Assembly (NCBI GenBank): GCA_964618975.1
Contig: CAZUDI010000012.1
Location: 1 to 64,000 of the forward strand
Length of the DNA: 64,000 bases
From: CAZUDI01 sp964618975
Lineage (GTDB): Bacteria > Desulfobacterota > Desulfomonilia > UBA1062
Direction of reading: 5' to 3'
This document shows, one piece after another, positions 17,032 through 27,670 of this stretch. Under the pieces are notes generated by a model that made no database searches, was not told the DNA's origin, and saw nothing but the letters and a program-made list of their open reading frames with translations. Each line of letters starts with the position of its first letter. The first letter of the stretch is position 1. The translations under genes were made by a program, and so were the position numbers.

Positions 17032-17472
17032 ATGACGATGCTCAGAACAGTCAAACCGGCACAGGTCTTCATGGGCCGGCTCGAGCACGGGGCCGACCTG
17101 CTGGCAGAACTGAATTCCCTGGTAGACGAGTGTGGCGTCACCCTGGGGAGGATCGAGGCCATCGGGGCCGTGATGCAGGCCAGGGTGGGCTGCTACGACC
17201 AGACCCGGCACACCTACGGGTATGTCGAATTCGACCGCGAGATGGAGATTACCAAGCTTACCGGCAATGTATCGCTCAAGGACGGACAACCCATGGTGCA
17301 TGCCCATATCACCCTGGCGGACGAGCAGGGACAGGCCTTTGGCGGCCACCTGGCCGAAGGCACGCGCATCTTTGCCTGCGAGGTTATCATCGAGGCCTAC
17401 GCGGGCGATATCTTCGAACGCACCTGGGACGAAACCACCGGACTGAGCCTGTGGGAAAAGATATCCACCTGA
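17032..17472 (+). CDS. PPC/DUF296-domain protein
   Basis: This 146-residue single-domain protein is of the PPC (plant and prokaryote conserved, DUF296) type, which forms trimers in bacteria and is linked to DNA-binding proteins in plants. Recognisable parts are VTLGRIEAIGAVMQARVGCYD, MVHAHITLADEQGQAFGGHL and FACEVIIEAY. Its bacterial function is unknown. The start follows a GGGGGAAAGCGT site. It lies 91 bp after glycerate kinase on the same strand and may be a separate unit. Confidence 0.85.
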   Translation: MTMLRTVKPAQVFMGRLEHGADLLAELNSLVDECGVTLGRIEAIGAVMQARVGCYDQTRHTYGYVEFDREMEITKLTGNVSLKDGQPMVHAHITLADEQGQAFGGHLAEGTRIFACEVIIEAYAGDIFERTWDETTGLSLWEKIST

Positions 17473-17631
17473 AGGTGAGGGAAGCATCTGTCGCCTGGGT
17501 GGGGGGATGGATCCTCACCCGGTGCGGCTGCCTGCCGAATATCCATCAGGGGGAAGCGCCCCTTCCTGCCATCAAGGCGTTTCCCCCGGTATCATCGATC
17601 AAGCCCTCCTGATATCTCGTGATCAGAGCCT

Positions 17632-17715
17632 TTAATCGCTTGGGTCAGATTCCCCGCCGTTTGCGGCGGCAGGCAGGGTCCTCAGGCTTGCCTTGGTTTT
17701 CATGCCCATGATCCT
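17632..17715 (+). repeat. dispersed palindromic repeat copy
   Basis: TTTAATCGCTTGGGTCAGAT, CCCCGCCGTTTGCGGCGG, GGGTCCTCAGGCTTGCCTTGG and TTCATGCCCATGATCC follow the family order, in the gap between the convergent PPC and AACS genes. Confidence 0.7.
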
Positions 17716-17723
17716 GCGAGGGC

Positions 17724-19679
<1,956 letters not shown>

Positions 19680-19855
19680 GACGATCTCCTTTCGATCTTG
19701 CGGTGTATGAATGAAACTTGGGGAGCAGCTGCAAAGCTGGCCCTTTTTTTGGGGGGAGCGCCCTCTCGAAGTCTTCCCGGACGTAGAGGACCGTGGGCGC
19801 CGTTTCCTGCGCGCCGGTACCGATACAGGCTGCAGGTGCGTTCCTATACTGCATG

Positions 19856-19886
19856 GCTTACCTTGGGGTTCCTGCCCATGATCGGG
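19856..19886 (+). repeat. dispersed repeat, right-end fragment
   Basis: CTTACCTTGGGGTTCCTGCC and CATGATCGGG match only the right end of the family. Confidence 0.3.
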
Positions 19887-19895
19887 TTTCGCGTG

Positions 19896-20765
19896 TTATT
19901 TCTGCGTGATACCCATGATGGCGCGGGCCTCGTCCGGTCTGGCCGGCGTGCGGTTCAGGGAAGTAGCCACGCCGGCGGCCCACTCTACCTGCTCGTAGCT
20001 GCCCCGAGCGAGTTCGCCGTTGGGCATACGGATGTTGTCCTCCAGGCCTACCCGCATGTGGCCGCCCATGAGGCAGGACATGACATTGGCCGGGAACTGG
20101 TCAAGGCCCACACCGCAGGTGGTGAAGGTGGCCTTTTCCGGCAGGGCGTTGACCATGGCGATGAAGGCCTCCGGCCGGAAGCGCTGGCCGCCGGCCACGC
20201 CCCAGACGAAGTTGAAATTCATCGGGGTGCTGAAGATGCCCTGTTTGGCGATCAGGAGCGTGTTGTCGAGCCCGCCGATATCGTAGCACTCGATTTCGGG
20301 CTTGACGCCGGACTGCTCCATGGCGCGACCGAAATCCTGCAGCATGGTAAAGGTGTTTTCGAAGACGGTATCGAAGACGATCTCGCCGGTGCGGCGGTTG
20401 ACGAGGCTGAAGTTCATCGTGTTGGTGTTGAGCGAGGCCATGGCCGGCTTGACCGCCACGATCTGGTCGATGCGCTGGGAGGGCGTGCATCCCGCGCCCA
20501 CCGCCGAACTGAGGTTCACGATCAATTCGGGCGTGCGCTCTTTGATGGCGTCGTGTATGGCCCGGATGCGCTCGATGTCATGGGTGGCCAGCCCCTCGTC
20601 GTTGCGGGCGTGGATGTGCACCATGGCGGCGCCGGCCTGATAGCATCGGGCGGCTTCGACGGCGAATTCCTCCGGGGTGTAGGGGACGCTGGGGTTCTGT
20701 TGTTTGGAGGTGACCGCCCCGGTCAGGGCGGCACAGATGATGACCTTGTTCTCTCGTTGCGACAT
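19896..20765 (-). CDS. BKACE (beta-keto acid cleavage) enzyme
   Basis: This 289-residue enzyme is of the DUF849/3-keto-5-aminohexanoate cleavage family. These zinc enzymes condense a beta-keto acid with acetyl-CoA and cleave it to acetoacetate and a new acyl-CoA. Visible zinc ligands include His50 and His52 in MVHIHARN, and the family end motif GGHMRVGLEDN is present. The start at 20765 follows AAGGAGAGACCC; an upstream ATG is not supported. The beta-keto acid used is not predictable from sequence. It is followed on the same strand by acetoacetyl-CoA synthetase. Confidence 0.9.
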   Translation of the reverse strand: MSQRENKVIICAALTGAVTSKQQNPSVPYTPEEFAVEAARCYQAGAAMVHIHARNDEGLATHDIERIRAIHDAIKERTPELIVNLSSAVGAGCTPSQRIDQIVAVKPAMASLNTNTMNFSLVNRRTGEIVFDTVFENTFTMLQDFGRAMEQSGVKPEIECYDIGGLDNTLLIAKQGIFSTPMNFNFVWGVAGGQRFRPEAFIAMVNALPEKATFTTCGVGLDQFPANVMSCLMGGHMRVGLEDNIRMPNGELARGSYEQVEWAAGVATSLNRTPARPDEARAIMGITQK

Positions 20766-21071
20766 GGGTCTCTCCTTATGTTTTCTTGGGTGTATGCAGC
20801 CGGTCATTTCTCATCCGCTGATTATCGTCAGGGGGTGCATTCCCAGAGTCTGGCGGCGAGTTTGGGGGGCCAGGGCGTGACCCGTGGTTCCAGCCCAGGA
20901 TTCCCTTTCGATGCACAGGGGGACTGCCGGTCAGACAGGCGCAAGGTCGATTTTTCCCCACCGAGGCGGTAGTCTTCAGGAGCGGCGATGAACGGTGCTG
21001 GTCTGTGAGCATGTGCGCTGGTCTCTGAACCTGTCCTGTATTTAAACTACACTATGTGAGAAAGTTAAACG

Positions 21072-21150
21072 AGTCAAGGGTCGAAGTGCACCCCCTGCCA
21101 CCTGCGACGTTAAGGGAAGGCCAGGGCTTGCTGCGGGTGATTCACCAGGG
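21072..21150 (+). repeat. dispersed palindromic repeat, diverged copy
   Basis: GTCAAGGGTCGAAGTGCACC, CCTGCGACGTTAAGG, CCAGGGCTTGCTGCGGG and TGATTCACC follow the family order with many changes. The rest of the 20766-21193 gap has no convincing gene. Confidence 0.4.
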
Positions 21151-21193
21151 ATCGCATTCCCTGAGAGAGGGGCGCCGGGACTTGCCCCGGGCC

Positions 21194-22030
21194 TCAGGAC
21201 CCCGCCCGGGGGATCAGTCTGCTCAAGACCGCCCGGGAAAAGCCGCTCTCATGGTTGGAAGCGGTGACCGCGAAGGCGGACTTTAGTGCGGGTGGCGCAT
21301 TTGCCACCACCACCGCCCACTGCGCCCATTCCAGCAGATCCAGGTCGTTGTAGTCGTTGCCGATGGCCAGTGCCCCGCAGGGTGTCAGCGAGAGGCGTCC
21401 GCACAGCCACTGGGCGGCCTGGGCCTTGGAGACGTGTAAGGGGAAGATCTCGATCCAGAGCGAGCTTCCGTCCAGCGGTGAGGTGGTGCGGATGACCGTG
21501 AGGCCCTCGAGTCGCTGCCGGAGATTATCGTAGAGGTTAGACTGGCGGGTGATGGCCACGAACTGACAGGCCGGGCCGAAGTCGCGAGCCCTGTCAACCA
21601 GCGGTGTGGCATATTCCCGGTAGAGTGCCAGTCGGGTGGCGAAGTCGGGATTGTGCGCCCCGCTCGTATGGTAGGCGAAGAGATGGTTGTCGGGGATGGG
21701 CCGGTGGAGCATGAAATCAATCCTCTCCTGCACGAGCATGTCCGCGATGTGCGTCACCTCTGGAAGGGTGAGGTGATGCGCACACAGGAGTTTCTGCGAC
21801 GACCATTCCACGATCCCGCCCCCGGAGGAAAAGATCAGGTAGTCCAGGGGGAAGCGCGCGTCAAGTACCCGGCGGGCGGAGTGCAGGGATCGCCCCGTGG
21901 CGATCACGCGCGCGACGCCAAGCCCCCCCAGACGCTGAAGCGTCGCAAGGTCGGCAGGGCTCACACGGCCCTGGGGCCCCAGCAGGGTGCCGTCGAGATC
22001 GGTCACTACCATGGTGAGCTCGCTGTGCAT
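21194..22030 (-). CDS. HAD-superfamily (Cof-type) phosphatase
   Basis: This 278-residue HAD hydrolase has motif I DLDGT at 11-15 (nucleophile Asp11), motif II in VARVIATGRSL, the Cof-type C2 cap, and motif IV GNDYNDLDLLEWA near the C-terminus. Such enzymes dephosphorylate sugar phosphates or similar small metabolites; the specific substrate is unknown. The start follows GGAGGCG. It is the last gene on the minus strand after the hydrogenase operon, separated from the maturation protease by about 200 bp, so it is probably independent. Confidence 0.87.
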   Translation of the reverse strand: MHSELTMVVTDLDGTLLGPQGRVSPADLATLQRLGGLGVARVIATGRSLHSARRVLDARFPLDYLIFSSGGGIVEWSSQKLLCAHHLTLPEVTHIADMLVQERIDFMLHRPIPDNHLFAYHTSGAHNPDFATRLALYREYATPLVDRARDFGPACQFVAITRQSNLYDNLRQRLEGLTVIRTTSPLDGSSLWIEIFPLHVSKAQAAQWLCGRLSLTPCGALAIGNDYNDLDLLEWAQWAVVVANAPPALKSAFAVTASNHESGFSRAVLSRLIPRAGS

Positions 22031-22227
22031 ATCAGACGCCTCCGTTTTCTGAGCTCGCAGAATCGGTCTTGGATGTCAAGCCGGGAGACGGTTTCCCCGA
22101 AGAGCCCCGGTGCTCCTTGGCAATTCACGTGAAGGGGCAAGGTGCTCAGCGGCGCAGCTTCAGTCCCTTGGATAAGCATGGGATAAGCATGGGTATGAAG
22201 CCCAGCGGGAACCCCGGAGGCGCGCTA

Positions 22228-22737
22228 TTAGGGGAGTGAGGGCCAAGGGATGTCTGCGATGATAGCGTATATGTCGGCGGCGATGTCCTCCACCAGGGCA
22301 TTGAGACGGGCGGCCAGCCGCCTGGAGAGTTTTCCGCTGAAGGCGACCGTTTCGCCGATCTCGACACCGTAGACTGCGCCGATGGCGGGTACGGGGTACC
22401 CGCTGGTGCGGGCGAAGTCCATCAGGGTGAAGAAATCCAGGCCGTGGGACGAGAACAGATGCCGGGTGCCCGGGCCCCGGCACGGCTGGATGCGGTGTAA
22501 TTGGCCCGGATTCCCCCCCCTGGTGGTCATGGCGTCGATCACGAAGACGCGCTCAAAACCCAGCACCTCATCCAGGAGGGCCAGACCGACCATGGCGCTC
22601 GTGGTCACCCTGGCGCCGGGGATGCGACCCTCGAGCCGGGAGGCGATCACGAGCCCCACCCCGTCATCGCCCAGGATGGGGTTGCCCATGCCCAGGATGA
22701 GATCCCCCCTTGGGGGGGTGTGCCACGCGGCGTGCAT
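22228..22737 (-). CDS. hydrogenase maturation protease
   Basis: This 169-residue nickel-dependent endopeptidase of the HycI/HyaD family removes the C-terminal tail of the [NiFe] large subunit after metal insertion. The signature GMGNPILGDDGVGL (16-29) is clear, followed by VFVIDAM and SSHGLDF, which carry the other expected Asp and His ligands. I chose the start MHAAWH at 22737 because an AAAGGGGGGG site precedes it. It begins 10 bp after the large-subunit stop, so it is the last gene of the hydrogenase operon and matches its substrate. Confidence 0.88.
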   Translation of the reverse strand: MHAAWHTPPRGDLILGMGNPILGDDGVGLVIASRLEGRIPGARVTTSAMVGLALLDEVLGFERVFVIDAMTTRGGNPGQLHRIQPCRGPGTRHLFSSHGLDFFTLMDFARTSGYPVPAIGAVYGVEIGETVAFSGKLSRRLAARLNALVEDIAADIYAIIADIPWPSLP

Positions 22738-22746
22738 ACCCCCCCC

Positions 22747-22810
22747 TTTAATCGCTCTGGTGCGAATTCCGTGCCGCTGGCGGCGAGCAGTATCCAGTCC
22801 TTGGCCCGGG
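22747..22810 (+). repeat. dispersed repeat copy forming the 3' end of mvhA
   Basis: TTTAATCGCTCTGGTGCGAA, TTCCGTGCCGCTGGCGGCG and CAGTCCTTGGCCCGGGG follow the family order. The copy runs antisense through the last 20 or so codons and the stop of the hydrogenase large subunit. Confidence 0.6.
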
Positions 22811-24277
22811 GGGACATGCGGGGGTGATCTCCCGGATGAGCCGGCCCGCATGGTCGCGGATGGCGACCGTAAGCGGCAGTCCTCCCGGGAGGGAGTGCGT
22901 GGCGCAGCTCAGGCAAGGATCGTAGGCGCGGAAGGCCATCTCCACCATGTTGAGGAAGCCCTCCTTGACGTCGGGCCCCCTCACGAATTCCCGGGCCGCC
23001 TTCTTGATCGACAGGCAGATGGGCGCGGCGTTGTTCTGGGTGGCCACGATCAGGTTGGCGCGCGTGATGATGCCGTCGTCGTCGGTCTCGTAGTGGTGGA
23101 AGAGGGTCCCGCGGGGGGCCTCCACCGCCCCGACACCCTTGTGGCGCAGCTTGAGGTCCATGTTGCGCAGGTCCCGGCTCGTGAGCTGTGGGTCGTCGGC
23201 GATCATGACGTTGTGTTCGGCCGCCTGGAGGGCGCAGATGAGGCGCGCCCAGTGGGTGGCCAGGGTAAGGTGGCAGGGTTTGCCGCCCAGGGTGTCGAAG
23301 AGGATCTGGGCCTCCTTTTGCGCCAGCGGGGTTTTGAGGGCGTCGGCCACGTTCAGCCGGGCCAGGGGCGCCACCCTAAAGAGCGAGGTGCCCGGGCCCT
23401 CGATCAGGCCCTGCCAGCCCAGGGGCTTGAGGTGGGTCAGCCGGATGTAGGTCCAGGGCTCTACCCACTCACCGATGTAGCGGTCGTAGTCACGCGGGTG
23501 AAAGCGCAGGTACTCCTGTCCGTCGGGGTCGATGACGCGCACGTCGCCGTCGTAGAAATTTACCCGGTTGTCCTGGTCGACCAGCGCCATGTAGTAGGTC
23601 TTGAGCCGGTAGGCCTCATGGGTGATGAGGTCCAGATAGGCCGGGTTTTTCAGCACCATGTCCTTGAAGAGCTGGATGGCGAACTGGGCGAAATCCAGGG
23701 TACTAACGGCCGTTTGCCTGATCCAGCGGCGATCGTCCTCGGTGATGCCCTTGGGCACGCCGCCGGGCAGGCCGCCCTCGGGGTGCGGGGCCTTGCCGAA
23801 GATGTGGCGGATGATGTCGCGGTTGCGCCGGCGCACCTCGATGACCCGGGCGCCGATCTCCTTGCCTACCTTGCCGATCACGCCCAGGATATTGCGTTCT
23901 TTGGGGTCGGCGTCCGGACCCATGATGAAGTCGGGCGCGGCCAGAAAGAAGAAGTGGATGTAGTGGTCCTCAATGAAGAAGGCGTTGAACTCCAGCTCCC
24001 GGATCAGGCGCGCGGCCGGGGTGGGTTCCACGCTGTAGAGGTCGTCGAGGGCCTTGGTGGCGGCCATGTGGTGGGCCGAGGGGCACACCCCGCAGATGTT
24101 GGGCACGATGCGGGGCATCTCCTCGGCCGGACGGCCGACGCAGAAGCGCTCGAAGCCTCTCAGTTCCACCACCTGCCAGAAGGCGTCCCTCACCCGGCCG
24201 TTCTCGTCCAGGAAGAGCTCGATCTTGCCGTGCCCCTCGAGTCTGGTAATGGGGTCAATGGTTATCTTCTGTGACAT
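22748..24277 (-). CDS. mvhA: [NiFe] hydrogenase large subunit, MvhA type
   Basis: This 509-residue catalytic subunit of a group 3c-like cytoplasmic hydrogenase binds the Ni-Fe(CN)2CO site. The N-terminal pair is Cys62 and Cys65 in PNICGVCPSAHH; the C-terminal pair is Cys455 and Cys458 in DPCLSCATH. Cleavage is expected after His461, leaving a 48-residue removable tail that is longer than usual and whose last 20 residues are encoded by a dispersed repeat. The start follows GAGGAGATTCCC. The gene lies 16 bp after mvhG. The order MvhD-MvhG-MvhA and the partner flavoprotein indicate an NAD(P)- or ferredoxin-linked soluble complex. Confidence 0.93.
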   Translation of the reverse strand: MSQKITIDPITRLEGHGKIELFLDENGRVRDAFWQVVELRGFERFCVGRPAEEMPRIVPNICGVCPSAHHMAATKALDDLYSVEPTPAARLIRELEFNAFFIEDHYIHFFFLAAPDFIMGPDADPKERNILGVIGKVGKEIGARVIEVRRRNRDIIRHIFGKAPHPEGGLPGGVPKGITEDDRRWIRQTAVSTLDFAQFAIQLFKDMVLKNPAYLDLITHEAYRLKTYYMALVDQDNRVNFYDGDVRVIDPDGQEYLRFHPRDYDRYIGEWVEPWTYIRLTHLKPLGWQGLIEGPGTSLFRVAPLARLNVADALKTPLAQKEAQILFDTLGGKPCHLTLATHWARLICALQAAEHNVMIADDPQLTSRDLRNMDLKLRHKGVGAVEAPRGTLFHHYETDDDGIITRANLIVATQNNAAPICLSIKKAAREFVRGPDVKEGFLNMVEMAFRAYDPCLSCATHSLPGGLPLTVAIRDHAGRLIREITPACPPGPRTGYCSPPAARNSHQSD

Positions 24278-24293
24278 GGGAATCTCCTCGGCC

Positions 24294-25262
24294 TTATTTC
24301 CCGCGCACGGGCCTGAAGGAGGCCTGCGGCAGACTGAAGCGGTAGCAGTACCCGGCGGGATCCACGAGGGAAGCGGCGGCGTCCTCGCTCTCCTGCCCGC
24401 CCTCGGCGCGCATCAGCGCGGAGAGCGCGGAGAGGAATTTGGCCCCAGCGTCGGGGATGCCCTCCACTGGACCGAAGCAGCCCCGGCAGGGGGTGTTGAC
24501 GCGCAGGCAGGTTTCGCCGCAACCCGAGCGCACCGCCGGCCCCAGGCACAGGATCCCCTGGGCCAGGAAGCACAGGTCGGGATCGGCCTCGACCTGGTGG
24601 ATGCGCCTGAACTCAGCGATTTCGATCTTGGCGGGTTTGGTGCGGTTGCGCGGGCAGGTATCGCACAGGGCCTTGCGCGGCGCCAGGGTGGTGCCCCTCG
24701 GCGGCAGCTTGCCCTCGACCACCGCCAAGACCGCGTTGGCCACGAGGTCCGGCGGCGGCGGACAGCCGGGCAGGTAGTAGTCGACCGGGATGACCTGGTT
24801 GAGGGAGTAGACGTGCTCGAAGAATTCCGGCAGGGTCAGCCGATAGCCGTTGACCTGGCTTTCGGGCTGGGGATAGGTGCCCTGAGGGTTGACCACGGTG
24901 GGGGCATCGCGGTAGACCCAGTCGAAGATGTCGGCCTTGCTCCTGAAATTCGCCAGGCCCGGGGTGCCGCCGAAACAGGCGCAGGAGCCGAAGGCCAGCA
25001 CGATCTGCGACTTTTCGCGCAGCAGCTCGGCCATCTCCTGCTGCTCCGAGTTGCGCACCGCGCCGTGGATGATGCTCAGGGCGATCTCGCCGGGGGCGAG
25101 CGTCCGGATGCCGGCATATTTGAAGTCCATGGCCACGGGCCACAGCACGATATCCACCGCCTCGGCCACCTTAAGAAGCGTTTCGTTCAGGTCCACGATG
25201 GTCTCGTCGCAGCCTCCGCAGGCCGTCAGCCAGTAGATGGCCACCTTGGGTAAATGCGCCAT
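24294..25262 (-). CDS. mvhG: [NiFe] hydrogenase small subunit, MvhG type
   Basis: This 322-residue electron-transfer subunit carries Fe-S clusters between the Ni-Fe site and MvhD. The proximal cluster ligands begin with Cys15 and Cys18 (TACGGCDE), then GSCACFGGTPG and LPGCPPPPD. Further Cys-rich blocks follow (CDTCPRN, GPAVRSGCGETCLRVNTPCRGC). There is no Tat signal, consistent with a cytoplasmic enzyme. It is preceded by a repeat copy in the gap after mvhD and followed by mvhA. Confidence 0.93.
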   Translation of the reverse strand: MAHLPKVAIYWLTACGGCDETIVDLNETLLKVAEAVDIVLWPVAMDFKYAGIRTLAPGEIALSIIHGAVRNSEQQEMAELLREKSQIVLAFGSCACFGGTPGLANFRSKADIFDWVYRDAPTVVNPQGTYPQPESQVNGYRLTLPEFFEHVYSLNQVIPVDYYLPGCPPPPDLVANAVLAVVEGKLPPRGTTLAPRKALCDTCPRNRTKPAKIEIAEFRRIHQVEADPDLCFLAQGILCLGPAVRSGCGETCLRVNTPCRGCFGPVEGIPDAGAKFLSALSALMRAEGGQESEDAAASLVDPAGYCYRFSLPQASFRPVRGK

Positions 25263-25276
25263 TGTGTCTCCTCCCC

Positions 25277-25361
25277 GTAATCGCTATGGGTTGAATCCCC
25301 TTGCCGCTTGCGGTGTCAAGGCGGGTCCGGGGCTTGTCTTTGGGTTCATACCCATGCTTCC
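25277..25361 (+). repeat. dispersed palindromic repeat between mvhD and mvhG
   Basis: GTAATCGCTATGGGTTGAAT, CCCCTTGCCGCTTGCGG, TGTCAAGGCGGGTCCGGGGC and GGTTCATACCCATGCTTCC follow the family order. It sits inside the hydrogenase operon, so its hairpins would be in the transcript. Confidence 0.72.
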
Positions 25362-25378
25362 TCTGTGACGTAGCCGGT

Positions 25379-25774
25379 CTATACCGTGGGTGAAAGCGGT
25401 CCCAGTGGCTTGATCTCGCGGAGCATCTCCTCGATGGCCCCGCGGATCTGGTGCCCCTCGGGGTCGCGAGAAAAACTGACCTTGAGCCGCTGGGGCTCGA
25501 TCCCGAATTCCTGGAGTAAACGCTTGAGTAGCAGCACACGCGTGTGCGTCTGGGTGTTGCCGTTGAGAAAGTGGCACTCGCCCTCCGGGCAGCCGAGCAG
25601 CAGCACCCCGTCCGCGCCGTGACGGAAGGCCTCGATGATATCGAGGGTATCGATCTTGCCGCAGCAGACCACCGGGACGAGGTTGGGGATCCCGGCGGGA
25701 GCCTGGTTTGCGTTCAGATAGCCCCAGCCGAAGCGGCAGGAGAAGCACACCAGTTTGGGGATGTAGTCGCACAT
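25379..25774 (-). CDS. mvhD: MvhD-type [2Fe-2S] electron-transfer subunit
   Basis: This 131-residue protein links Mvh hydrogenases, and many formate dehydrogenases, to HdrA-type flavoproteins. Conserved cysteines are Cys10 and Cys13 (LVCFSCRFGWGY), Cys37 and Cys38 (VVCCGKID), Cys62 and Cys67 (GCPEGECHF). It also has the family segment DTLDIIEAFRHGADGVLLLG. It starts 18 bp after the flavoprotein gene. Here it should hand electrons between MvhG and that flavoprotein. Confidence 0.92.
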   Translation of the reverse strand: MCDYIPKLVCFSCRFGWGYLNANQAPAGIPNLVPVVCCGKIDTLDIIEAFRHGADGVLLLGCPEGECHFLNGNTQTHTRVLLLKRLLQEFGIEPQRLKVSFSRDPEGHQIRGAIEEMLREIKPLGPLSPTV

Positions 25775-25792
25775 ACCGTCCTCCTTTGTATC

Positions 25793-27592
25793 TTAGAGCG
25801 AGGCCAGCACTTCGGCCAGGCGTTCGGGCGTATCGCTGCCACTGAGCTCGCGGGCCCCGGCCGGGCAGCCGGAAACGCACAGGCCGCAGGCCTTGCAGCG
25901 GAACTGGTCGGTCTGGGAGACGAGGCCGCTTTCGGTCACCCTCAGGGTGGCCGCCCCGTAGTGGCAGGCACTGACACATACGCCGCAGCCGCTGCAGAGG
26001 TGCTCGTGCAGGATCACGCGCGGGAGATGTTCGTGGATGCCGATGGACACGCAGGCCTTGCACGAGACACACGGCCCGCAGCACAGGCAGCGCCGGGCCT
26101 CCTCGATGGCCTCCTCCAGGGTGAAGCCCCGCTCGTAGAGCGTAAAGTGCAGGCGTTTTTCGGGGGGGATCCACACCACGTCCGGCTCATGGCGGTAGTC
26201 CTCAGGATGCCGCTGGGGGATCTCGAAGCTCGCAAAGGTCCGGCTGCGGCCGGCGGTGAGGTCGAGCCCCTTGAGGCAGCGTTCGATGGACTCGGCCGCC
26301 TGCTGGCCCTCGGCCATGGCGTCCACCATGAAACCGACGCGCCGGACATCCCCGCCAATGAAGACCCCGGGTCTGCTGCGGCTTTCCAGGGTGAGTTCCT
26401 CGACATCGAGCCGGCCGCTTTCGTCCAGCAGGCCCTCGCGCTGGAGGAAGGCTCTGTCGGGCCCCTGGCCAACCGTGATGACGAGCACCTCGCCTGCGAT
26501 GGTGAGGGTGTCGTCGGTATCGAAGGCGGGAGCAAAGCGCCCCTCGCTGTCGTACACCCGGGTGCAGCGAGGGGATTCGATACCGGTGAAACGACCGGCG
26601 CAAGCGAGAATCGCCCTCACGCCGCGGGAATAGACGATACGGATGCCTTCCTCCCAGGCGCCGCGGAGCTCCTCCTCGTCGGCGGGGATGCCGTCGCGGG
26701 AGCCCTTGTCCTCGCACTCCAGGGCCACGACGGTGACGTCGCCTCCCAGGCGCCTGGCCGAGCGTGCCACATCGAAGGCCACATTGCCGCCGCCGATGAC
26801 GATCACCCGTTTGTCGCCGAAGTAATCCTGCGCCAGGATACCGCGGCTGACCTCGTAGAGGAAGCTCTGGCCATACATGACGCCCTCAAGCTCCTGGTTG
26901 TCCAGGGGCTGGCCGGCGTAGGTGAGCACCCGCGGGGAGGGGGTGCCCTTGGCGATGAAGACCGCCTTGTAGCCCTCCTTGCGGAGCTTGTCGAGGGAGA
27001 GTCCCCCTTCGCCCACGCGGGCGTTCAGCTGTACCTCGATGCCGGCGATGCGGACCATGTTCTGGATGACCCGCACGAGGACGTCCTTGGGGAGCCGGTA
27101 GTGGGGGATGAGCCACAGTGCCCCGCCGAGCCGGCCTGTGGCCTCAAAGAGCCGCACGCGGTAGCCCTTGCGGCTGAGGAAGAAGGCGCACATCAGTCCG
27201 CCGGGTCCGCCGCCGATGACGGCCACGTTTTCCCGGTCCTTGACCACGTCGAACTCCGCTTTGCACTCGAGGTGAGCGAGGTAGTTGTCGGACACGAAGC
27301 GCTTCAGCAGCCGGCGTCTGATCGAGCCGCCTTTGGTCTGGTAGTTACAGCCCAGCTCGCAGATCCCGCAGACATAGCCGCACACCGGAAAGAGGGGGTT
27401 GTTGTCGAAGAGATAGTCGCCGATCTGGATCAGCCCCTCACGCGCCCGGGCGGGGTCAGCCGGGAGCAGGGACAAAAGCACGTTCGTGCGCTGGATGTCC
27501 TCGTTGATAGGGCATTTTTCCTGGCAGGGCGGCAGGAACTGCGTGATGGCCGCCTCCACAACCGCCCCGGAGTTATTGGTGGTCTTCCACAT
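25793..27592 (-). CDS. GltD/HdrA-like FAD/NAD(P) iron-sulfur oxidoreductase
   Basis: This 599-residue flavoprotein is the first gene of the hydrogenase operon. The N-terminus carries the GltD/NfnB-type cluster region (Cys23, Cys27, and CGYVCGICELGC at 71-82). An FAD fold follows (VIGGGPGGL, 125-133), then a second dinucleotide fold (VIGGGNVAFD, 265-274). The C-terminus is ferredoxin-like with three Cys-rich blocks at about 502-515, 533-543 and 566-576. It resembles NfnB/glutamate-synthase beta subunits more than methanogen HdrA. With MvhADG it would connect H2 to NAD(P) and ferredoxin. No HdrB or HdrC gene is present. Confidence 0.88.
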   Translation of the reverse strand: MWKTTNNSGAVVEAAITQFLPPCQEKCPINEDIQRTNVLLSLLPADPARAREGLIQIGDYLFDNNPLFPVCGYVCGICELGCNYQTKGGSIRRRLLKRFVSDNYLAHLECKAEFDVVKDRENVAVIGGGPGGLMCAFFLSRKGYRVRLFEATGRLGGALWLIPHYRLPKDVLVRVIQNMVRIAGIEVQLNARVGEGGLSLDKLRKEGYKAVFIAKGTPSPRVLTYAGQPLDNQELEGVMYGQSFLYEVSRGILAQDYFGDKRVIVIGGGNVAFDVARSARRLGGDVTVVALECEDKGSRDGIPADEEELRGAWEEGIRIVYSRGVRAILACAGRFTGIESPRCTRVYDSEGRFAPAFDTDDTLTIAGEVLVITVGQGPDRAFLQREGLLDESGRLDVEELTLESRSRPGVFIGGDVRRVGFMVDAMAEGQQAAESIERCLKGLDLTAGRSRTFASFEIPQRHPEDYRHEPDVVWIPPEKRLHFTLYERGFTLEEAIEEARRCLCCGPCVSCKACVSIGIHEHLPRVILHEHLCSGCGVCVSACHYGAATLRVTESGLVSQTDQFRCKACGLCVSGCPAGARELSGSDTPERLAEVLASL

Positions 27593-27670
27593 AGCGAGTC
27601 CTCCTCATATCGTGCAGGCCTCTGAACGCCGTGATCTGTCAAAAAATTAACATGCTGCTCACGGACAGAC

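Noticed and set aside
22382..24274. 630-codon plus-strand open frame opposite mvhA
   Set aside because: It is an antisense shadow of a hydrogenase gene with complete metal ligands.
25544..27625. Long plus-strand open frame (693 codons) opposite the hydrogenase flavoprotein gene
   Set aside because: It lies antisense to a well-conserved gene, its translation is low-complexity and has no recognisable motif, and it is explained by third-position GC bias.
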